Shown in pieces: positions 58,111 through 64,000 of a stretch of 64,000 nt of DNA. Each line of letters starts with the position of its first letter. Within the stretch, counting starts at the first letter, position 1. The DNA comes from JBFHFS01 sp041583495 (GTDB lineage Bacteria > Bacteroidota > Bacteroidia > Bacteroidales > Marinilabiliaceae), in assembly GCA_041583495.1 (NCBI GenBank), contig JBFHFS010000015.1, forward strand, positions 1 to 64,000. The letters are read 5' to 3'. The notes under the pieces are model-generated. The model was not told the DNA's origin. It saw nothing but the letters and a program-made list of their open reading frames with translations, and ran no database searches. The translations under genes were made by a program, and so were the position numbers.

Positions 58111-58146
58111 AGAAAATATAATAAGGGCAGTCTTTTGTACTGCCCT
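58111..58146 (-). terminator. terminator of the fructose-bisphosphate aldolase gene
   Basis: An eight-base-pair GC-rich stem (58124-58131 with 58139-58146) with a seven-base loop, followed on the minus strand by an AT-rich tract ending in TTTT. It lies 35 bases after the aldolase stop. Confidence 0.7.
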
Positions 58147-58181
58147 GTAATGGTTAGAGTTGTTATAAGGGTGGCAACCCT

Positions 58182-59255
58182 TTAGGCCACCGTGATTTTT
58201 TCATTTAAATAGACATCCTGAATCAGGTTGAGCAGTTTTACGCCTTCTTTCATGGGGCGTTGAAAAGCTTTGCGGCCCGAGATAAGGCCGGTGCCTCCTG
58301 CGCGCTTGTTGATGACAGCCGTACGGGCGGCATCGGCAAAGTCGCTTTTTCCCATGGAAGCCCCGCCCGAATTGATGAGCCCAATTTTACCCATATAGCA
58401 GTTGGCCACCTGATAACGGCACAGGTCGATGGGGTGTTCCGAACAAAGTTTCTCATACATGTCGGGGTGGGTCTTTCCGAATTTAATTTCTTTGAACCCG
58501 CCATTGGTGGTGGGCAGCTTTTGTTTGATGAGGTCGGCCTTGAGGGTTACCCCCAGGTGGTTGGCCTGGCCCGTCAGATCGGAGGCCGTATGGTAATCCT
58601 GTTGGGGCGTTTTAAAATCACTGTTGCGCAGGTAGCACCAGAGAATGGTGGCCAGGCCCAGGTTGTGGGCCTCCTCGAAAGCCTCTGCTATTTCCATAAT
58701 TTGCCGGTTCGATTCCGGGGACCCGAAGTAGATGGTGGCCCCAACAGCTGCTGCCCCCAGGTTCCAGGCTTCCGTTGGGGTGCCAAAGGGCACCTGGTCG
58801 TATTTGTTGGGGTAGGTGAGCAATTCGTTGTGATTGATTTTAACGATGAAGGGAATCTTATGCGCGTATTTGCGGGAATGAAGGGCCAGCCCCCCAAAGG
58901 TGGTGGCCACTGCGTTGCAGCCTCCCTCGATGGCCAGTTTTAGTATGTTTTCCGGGTCGAAATAGATCGGGTTGGGGGCGAACGAGCTGCCACCGGTGTG
59001 TTCAATGCCCTGATCTACCGGTAAGATGGAAAGATAGCCGGTGTGGCTCAGGCGTCCGTGGTTGTAGATCCTGGATAAGTTAATCAGGGTGGCGGGGTTG
59101 CGGTCGCTGATCCCGAACACCTGGTCAATGGTGTCGGGTCCTGGCAGGTGTAGATGTTCGCGAGTGATTTTGGGCTGGTTAAATCCCAAAAGATTAGAAG
59201 CCTCTGCTCCCAGAAGGGCTTCTATTTGGCCGAAATTATTTTTTGGTGTGTTCAT
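58182..59255 (-). CDS. class I fructose-bisphosphate aldolase (archaeal/DhnA type)
   Basis: Cleaves fructose-1,6-bisphosphate by a Schiff-base mechanism. The start at 59255 ([12 protein letters not shown]) is chosen over an upstream in-frame ATG at 59315. The 357-residue protein matches the DhnA/FbaB branch: [11 protein letters not shown] near residue 80, [10 protein letters not shown] near residue 139 with the Schiff-base lysine region, and [14 protein letters not shown] near residue 295. It sits between the sulfatase/beta-helix genes and the SusC/D pair, perhaps for breakdown of released sugars, but it is also a normal housekeeping gene. Confidence 0.93.
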   Translation of the reverse strand: MNTPKNNFGQIEALLGAEASNLLGFNQPKITREHLHLPGPDTIDQVFGISDRNPATLINLSRIYNHGRLSHTGYLSILPVDQGIEHTGGSSFAPNPIYFDPENILKLAIEGGCNAVATTFGGLALHSRKYAHKIPFIVKINHNELLTYPNKYDQVPFGTPTEAWNLGAAAVGATIYFGSPESNRQIMEIAEAFEEAHNLGLATILWCYLRNSDFKTPQQDYHTASDLTGQANHLGVTLKADLIKQKLPTTNGGFKEIKFGKTHPDMYEKLCSEHPIDLCRYQVANCYMGKIGLINSGGASMGKSDFADAARTAVINKRAGGTGLISGRKAFQRPMKEGVKLLNLIQDVYLNEKITVA

Positions 59256-59401
59256 GAGGTGGAGTATTTGAGATGAGGGATTAAGATCCCCCATAATATA
59301 GTTCAAATTCAGCAATATATCCAGTGTTTTTTGTGTCCGGCAACGACTTTGGAGTCATGGATAACCCCTTTATTAAAAGGCTTTGGGAACCTTAATCACT
59401 T

Positions 59402-59416
59402 CCTGGAAATTTCAGG
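59402..59416. promoter_or_regulatory. inverted repeat upstream of susC promoter, possible operator
   Basis: Seven-base arms (59402-59408 with 59410-59416, one G-T pair) around a single central base, 18 bases upstream of the -33 box. A regulator site is possible, as for SusR or hybrid two-component targets, but unproven. Confidence 0.35.
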
Positions 59417-59434
59417 TCAAAAAAATCGAAATCA

Positions 59435-59465
59435 TTTGTTAATAAAAAAATTAAGAATAACTTTG
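59435..59465 (+). promoter_or_regulatory. promoter of the susC/susD locus
   Basis: TTTG (59435-59438), a 19-base spacer and TAACTTTG (59458-59465): a full match to the Bacteroidota consensus. Transcription would start near 59471, about 220 bases upstream of the susC ATG. Confidence 0.75.
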
Positions 59466-59691
59466 CTATATCTTAATAAAATAACAAAATGTTGTGGCTT
59501 TATTCGTTAAGCGCCTGTGGTAATGGGCTCTGCGGAAGCAATTGTTTGATTTAAAATGGGCGCGTTTCGATGAGTTTGGGTGTTCACTTTTTATTAGGAA
59601 GTGCTTATGTCCGAAAGGTTTAAGTCGTAAATGGATTTTAAGTTTATAAATTCACACATGATAGCAGCAAAAAATTTAAAAAAACTATGAC

Positions 59692-62600
59692 ATGAGAAAA
59701 CAAATTTTATTTTGTTGTTTCTGGTTGTTTCTGGCTTTGCTGGGGACTTCTGGTGTTTTCGCACAACATCAGGTTTCCGGCACAGTGATAGATGCCCAGG
59801 GGGAGCCCCTTCCCGGCGTAAACATTGTAGAAAAGGGAACCATGAATGGTGTGATTACCAATTTGAATGGAGACTACAAAATTACTGTAACGGATGGGAG
59901 TGCCGTCCTTAAATTTTCCTTTATTGGATTTGAGGAGACGGAAATCCCTGTGAAGAACCGGGGTCTTATTAATCTCACGCTCAGCGAAGCCCTTTCGCAA
60001 CTCGATGAGGTGGTGGTAGTCGGGTACGGAACGCAAAAAAAGATTAGCGTAACAGGTGCTATTTCAAGTCTTTCGGAGGGTGAATTAATGAAGGCACCAA
60101 CGGTTGGAATAACCAATGTTATTGGTTCGCGTGTGGCCGGGGTATCCATGTTGCAAACTTCGGGACAACCGGGGGCTGATGCGGCATCGCTCCTGATACG
60201 GGGTCAGGCCGCGGTTTATATTGTGGATGGTGTGCAACGATCTTTTAACGAAATTGACCCCAATGAGATTGAGTCGGTGTCGGTTTTAAAAGATGCCACA
60301 TCCGCCGCTATATATGGTTTAGATGCTTCAGGGGTGGTTATTGTGACCACCAAAAGAGGAAAGACCGGCAAAATGAATATCTCCTATTCGGGCAAATACG
60401 GTATCAGCGAAAACGCCAATCAGATCGAATGGTTAGACGCTCCCGGATATGCTTATTGGTATAACAAATCGCGCGAAATGGATGGCGATGCGGCTGTTTT
60501 TACCGCCGACCAGGTTCAGAAAATGAAAGATGGAACAGATGGGTGGGGAAATACCAACTGGTACGATAAGGTATTTGGGGTAGGTTCCACCCAGCACCAC
60601 AACCTGAGTGCCACCGGGGGAAATGAGAAAGTAAATTTCTTTACCTCCGTGGGGGTCTTTTCACAAAAAGGGAATGTGGATCTACATAATTACGATCGTT
60701 ATAATCTGAGAACCAATATTGATGCCAAAATCACCGACCATCTTACGCTAGAGTTAGGCATTTCAGGCCGCGTAGAAAACCGGGAAAACCCGCGTTATAC
60801 AGCCAACCCCAACGATTGGCATAATATTCCTCAACAAGCAGTGCGTGCATTGCCTTACATTCCCGAGACAATGACTTATGAAGGAAAGGAGTATTACACT
60901 GCTACCCGAACCGCTTCATCGCCGGTAAGTCCGCTTGCAGCCATTAACGAATCGGGTTATAGTAAATCGAGCAATACCTATATACAATCCAACTTTGCGT
61001 TAAAATATGATGTGCCGGGTGTAGAGGGGTTGAACCTTAAATTTATGGGGGCTTACGATATGTTTTTCCAATTTTCAAAAAGCCTGTCTATCCCCTTTGA
61101 AACTATGTTGGCATCCCTGCCCAACACCTCCACCGAGGTTATCAGCTACACCAAATTTACTGACAACGGAGGGAATACATCCTTAACCGAATCGGCCAGT
61201 CGTTCCACCAACGTGGTCACACAAACAAGTGCCAACTATGCAAGAACGTTTGATAAACACCGGATTAGTGTCTTGGGGTTGGCCGAGACACGTAATGATG
61301 TTAGTAACAGACTGGGGGCAACGGGTTATGGGCTCGACTTTTTGGATTTGGATGAGTTGGATCAGATCACCAATCAATCGGGTGCCGGCCAGGAAAAGAT
61401 TCCCAGTCTTGCAGGAGGCAGCGGGGAGTCGCGCGTGATCGGTTTTGTGGGTAGATTGAATTACGAATACGACAGCAAATATCTGCTTGAAGTATCGTTT
61501 CGTCGCGATGGTAGTTATTTGTTTAGCGGAATGGATGGCTCGCGTTGGGTTAATTTACCTGCTGTTTCTCTTGGTTGGCGTATGGACCAGGAAGAGTGGT
61601 TTAATGCGCCATGGGTCAATAACCTGAAAATACGGGGAGGAATTGGTAATACGGCAACTTCGGCGGTCAGTGCCTATCAGTATTTAGACCTTATGACCAT
61701 TTCTACCAATGCCGTTGTTTTAGGGGGGTCGAGTCAGAGTATGATTTACGCTTCCACCCTGGGGAATCCGAATTTAAGTTGGGCAAAAAGCAAAAGCTAC
61801 AATATCGGGGTTGATTTTAACGCCTGGAATGGTTTGTTGGGCGTTGAATTGGATGCTTTTTATAAATACCAATACGATTTATTGGCATCCGTTGGCGGAT
61901 CGTATCCTCCATCCATGGGCGGATACTATTTTACCATGGATAATAAAAATGAGATTGATTACCGGGGATTCGATTTTACCTTTACTCACAAGAATCGAAT
62001 CAATAACTTCCATTATGGTATTAGCTGGCTTGGTTCGTTTACCAAACGCAGATGGCTCTATTATTCCGGCGATTCAGAGAATACACCCGATTACCGAAAA
62101 GTAACGGGAAAAGAAGTAGGCTCACAATTAGGGTTTATTGCTGAGGGGTTGTTCCAAAATCAGGATGAAATAGATAACTCGCCTACTATTGTCGGGTCCC
62201 CTGTGCTTCCGGGATACATCAAGTATAAAGATCGTAACGGCGACGGAAAAATAAGTTATGCGCAGGACATGGGTTATGTAGGAAAAAGTGCCTATCCCAA
62301 ATTCCAAAGTTCGCTCGGACTGAATGGCTCCTGGAAAGGATTCGACTTCGATATTCTTTTTCAAGGAGGGCTGGGCAGAACCGTTGCCCTTACTGGGGTT
62401 TATACATCCACCGGTTCGGCGGGCATTATGGATAATACCGCCTTTACAAGAATGTTTTATCATGGCGGGAATACTCCCGTGTTTGTACCCGAAAACTCCT
62501 GGACACCCGACAATACAGATGCCGAGTTTCCTCGTTTATCATTGGTCACCGTGAGTACAAACAACGCCTATTCGTCAACCCATTGGTATCGGTCAGGTGA

Positions 62601-62820
62601 TTACGTTCGTTTAAAGACTTTTCAAATTGGTTATTCACTTCCCAAAAGTTGGATAAGAACCATCGGATTCACCGGATTTAGGGTATATGCAGAAGGGTCA
62701 AACGTATTTACCTTAAGCGAACTCACAAAATATAATATCGACCCCGAACAACCCGGTGTTAACAATGGATATTATCCACAACAAAGAACATTTTCATTTG
62801 GTGTTAATGTAACTTTATGA
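59692..62820 (+). CDS. SusC/RagA family TonB-dependent outer-membrane transporter
   Basis: Outer-membrane importer of large oligosaccharides, working with the SusD lipoprotein that follows. The 1042-residue protein has a signal peptide (cleaved after GVFA, residue 24), a carboxypeptidase-like domain (27-110), a TonB box VVVVGYGTQKK near residue 106, a plug (about 115-230) with SLLIRGQAAVYIVDG, and a C-terminal beta-barrel ending in FSFGVNVTL. No N-terminal STN domain is present, so it is not of the anti-sigma-coupled type. The substrate cannot be deduced; the sulfatase nearby suggests a sulfated glycan. Confidence 0.97.
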   Translation: MRKQILFCCFWLFLALLGTSGVFAQHQVSGTVIDAQGEPLPGVNIVEKGTMNGVITNLNGDYKITVTDGSAVLKFSFIGFEETEIPVKNRGLINLTLSEALSQLDEVVVVGYGTQKKISVTGAISSLSEGELMKAPTVGITNVIGSRVAGVSMLQTSGQPGADAASLLIRGQAAVYIVDGVQRSFNEIDPNEIESVSVLKDATSAAIYGLDASGVVIVTTKRGKTGKMNISYSGKYGISENANQIEWLDAPGYAYWYNKSREMDGDAAVFTADQVQKMKDGTDGWGNTNWYDKVFGVGSTQHHNLSATGGNEKVNFFTSVGVFSQKGNVDLHNYDRYNLRTNIDAKITDHLTLELGISGRVENRENPRYTANPNDWHNIPQQAVRALPYIPETMTYEGKEYYTATRTASSPVSPLAAINESGYSKSSNTYIQSNFALKYDVPGVEGLNLKFMGAYDMFFQFSKSLSIPFETMLASLPNTSTEVISYTKFTDNGGNTSLTESASRSTNVVTQTSANYARTFDKHRISVLGLAETRNDVSNRLGATGYGLDFLDLDELDQITNQSGAGQEKIPSLAGGSGESRVIGFVGRLNYEYDSKYLLEVSFRRDGSYLFSGMDGSRWVNLPAVSLGWRMDQEEWFNAPWVNNLKIRGGIGNTATSAVSAYQYLDLMTISTNAVVLGGSSQSMIYASTLGNPNLSWAKSKSYNIGVDFNAWNGLLGVELDAFYKYQYDLLASVGGSYPPSMGGYYFTMDNKNEIDYRGFDFTFTHKNRINNFHYGISWLGSFTKRRWLYYSGDSENTPDYRKVTGKEVGSQLGFIAEGLFQNQDEIDNSPTIVGSPVLPGYIKYKDRNGDGKISYAQDMGYVGKSAYPKFQSSLGLNGSWKGFDFDILFQGGLGRTVALTGVYTSTGSAGIMDNTAFTRMFYHGGNTPVFVPENSWTPDNTDAEFPRLSLVTVSTNNAYSSTHWYRSGDYVRLKTFQIGYSLPKSWIRTIGFTGFRVYAEGSNVFTLSELTKYNIDPEQPGVNNGYYPQQRTFSFGVNVTL

Positions 62821-62996
62821 TACTGATAGATGAAACGAATCCCCAAAAAAAATCAGGAGAGTAGTGTCTCTCACAACTTGTCCTGGTTTGGGGGAAGACA
62901 GGACTAAGGTGGCGGGTTTTCCCGAATCGGGTTCGGGGGCAGGCTACCCCGCTTTGGCGGGACAGGTTAATGGCAAATGAAAAAAAATATAAACAC
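62821..62996. repeat. hairpin-rich spacer between susC and susD
   Basis: 176 bases with no gene. At least four hairpins lie in series: 62857-62861/62868-62872, 62880-62885/62899-62904, 62921-62926/62932-62937 and 62948-62952/62957-62961. The two last are GC-rich. The usual SusC-SusD gap is short, so this looks like an inserted palindromic element or an RNA-processing region. Confidence 0.7.
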
Positions 62997-64000
62997 ATGA
63001 AACAGATAATCAATATACAGGTTTATGTGGCGCTGCTTTTTTTGTTAAGCAGCTGCGACAGTTGGCTGGATCTCACGCCCACAGACAGATTGTCGGACAA
63101 AGTCGTTTGGGAGGATGAAACCAGTGCAGATAAATATATAAACGGGTTTTATACCTATTTGAATCAGTACGGACAATTTGGCACCCAACAATTCAGTGGC
63201 AGTTTAACCGAAAGCCTGACCGATGCTTTCAAATACGGATCTTATGCCTTAGGCAATAAAGCCGGGCATCCCAACAATTATGTTTTTAATCCGAGCGTAA
63301 TTACTGAGGCCAGCTGCCTTTACGATAATTGGGCCGATGGTTACAATAAGGTTAGGCGCTTAAACCAGTTTCTAAACTCCATGGAAAAGTATTCGACTTT
63401 CTCCGACGAAAGGAACAAATTGTTGGAAGCTCAAACCCGTTTTTTTAGGGCATTTATCTATTTTCAGTTGGCCAGGCGGCATGGGGGAGTCATCCTATAC
63501 ACCAGCCTGGATCAGATGGACAAGGACCAGGCCCGTTCTACCGAAGAGGCCACCTGGGATTTGATTCAAACCGATTTGGAATATGCCATCGAAAATCTTC
63601 CCGAGGAGTGGGCCGATTCGGAGGATGATGGGCGATTGACAAAATATGCCGCTCTGGCGTTTCAATCGCGTGCCATGCTTTATGCCCAGCGGTGGCAGGT
63701 GGCTTACGATGCCGCCGACGAAGTCATAAAATCCAAGAAGTTTTCTTTAATGTCTGACTATGCGAAGGCATGGAAAGGAAATAATTCGGAGTCTGTTTTA
63801 GAGTTTGGGTATGCCGTTTCGGGACCCAATCATACCTTCGATAAAGATTATGTGCCGCTGTGCGATGGTTATGAATTTGGCGCTTTGGGAACACCCACCC
63901 AGGAGATGGTAGAGAGTTATGAAAAAGCAGATGGCACCCGGTTGGATTGGACGCCCTACCATACCGAGAATAGCACTCGTCCTCCCTATGAAGATCTGGA
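62997..64000 (+). CDS. SusD/RagB family outer-membrane lipoprotein (partial, runs off window)
   Basis: Starts at 62997 with a signal peptide ending in the lipobox LLSSC (Cys20), followed by the DSWLDLTPTDRLSD motif and the TPR-like helical repeats typical of SusD (GFYTYLNQYG; TRFFRAFIYFQLARRHGGVIL; AALAFQSRAMLYAQRW). 334 codons are present; the frame stays open to the window end, so about 200 or more residues are missing. It binds glycan and closes the lid of the SusC transporter encoded upstream. Confidence 0.95.
   Translation, partial: MKQIINIQVYVALLFLLSSCDSWLDLTPTDRLSDKVVWEDETSADKYINGFYTYLNQYGQFGTQQFSGSLTESLTDAFKYGSYALGNKAGHPNNYVFNPSVITEASCLYDNWADGYNKVRRLNQFLNSMEKYSTFSDERNKLLEAQTRFFRAFIYFQLARRHGGVILYTSLDQMDKDQARSTEEATWDLIQTDLEYAIENLPEEWADSEDDGRLTKYAALAFQSRAMLYAQRWQVAYDAADEVIKSKKFSLMSDYAKAWKGNNSESVLEFGYAVSGPNHTFDKDYVPLCDGYEFGALGTPTQEMVESYEKADGTRLDWTPYHTENSTRPPYEDL

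Larger units (their letters stand above)
59256..59691. other. divergent intergenic region with susC promoter and long leader
   Basis: 436 bases. The susC promoter lies at 59435-59465 and leaves a leader of about 220 bases before the ATG, longer than usual. A 15-base inverted repeat (59402-59416) stands 18 bases upstream of the -33 box. No open frame looks like a gene. Confidence 0.6.

Overview
This 64 kb window looks like chromosome from a free-living Bacteroidota, probably of the Bacteroidales/Marinilabiliales type. The reasons are: a Bacteroidota-style V-ATPase operon (E–DUF2764–A–B–D–I–K), families typical of the phylum (DUF4954, DUF6146, DUF4492 beside cydAB, HU-CCDC81/SPOR, SusC/SusD), promoter cores of the TTTG–N19/20–TAnnTTTG kind, few Shine-Dalgarno sequences, and a bifunctional HisB. 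No phage, insertion sequence, CRISPR array, rRNA or tRNA was seen; most of the window is core metabolism with one accessory glycan locus at the right edge.

Layout. 1-7.6 kb: V-type ATPase operon closed by a strong terminator; its proteolipid carries residues matching a Na+ site. 7.9-11.9 kb: DUF4954 protein and glmS, then convergent galE–rfbB (nucleotide-sugar supply). 14.2-24.8 kb: housekeeping genes: HU/SPOR-domain protein, metG, LD-carboxypeptidase, YraN, MmcQ/YjbR, DUF502, PBP1A, an SDR epimerase, an OsmC protein lacking one redox cysteine, riboflavin synthase, and MscL with a zinc-ribbon tail. 25.4-28.4 kb: cytochrome bd operon (DUF4492–cydA–cydB). 28.9-38.5 kb: aspartate kinase, LiaF-like membrane protein, gltBD, lpxA. 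38.6-47.3 kb: two-domain DUF1080 lipoprotein; an mscS–ppx–NtrC-like regulator run in which the regulator has no DNA-binding domain; a methyltransferase; an ABC-2 exporter; DUF6146 lipoprotein.

47.4-53.4 kb: histidine operon hisG-hisD-hisC-(secreted alpha/beta hydrolase)-hisB, preceded by a short leader peptide with four His codons, an antiterminator and an intrinsic terminator: a readable transcription attenuator with its own promoter. pssA is transcribed divergently from it. 54.3-64 kb: a sulfatase and a right-handed beta-helix lipoprotein (GH141-like), a class I fructose-bisphosphate aldolase, and a SusC/SusD pair cut by the window edge. This looks like the start of a polysaccharide utilisation locus for a sulfated glycan, whose remaining enzymes and regulator should lie to the right.

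The observations most worth following are the his attenuator, the predicted Na+-coupled reduced V-ATPase, the HTH-less NtrC-like regulator next to an exopolyphosphatase/MscS pair, and the hairpin-rich spacer between susC and susD. I found no system that I can call wholly new.
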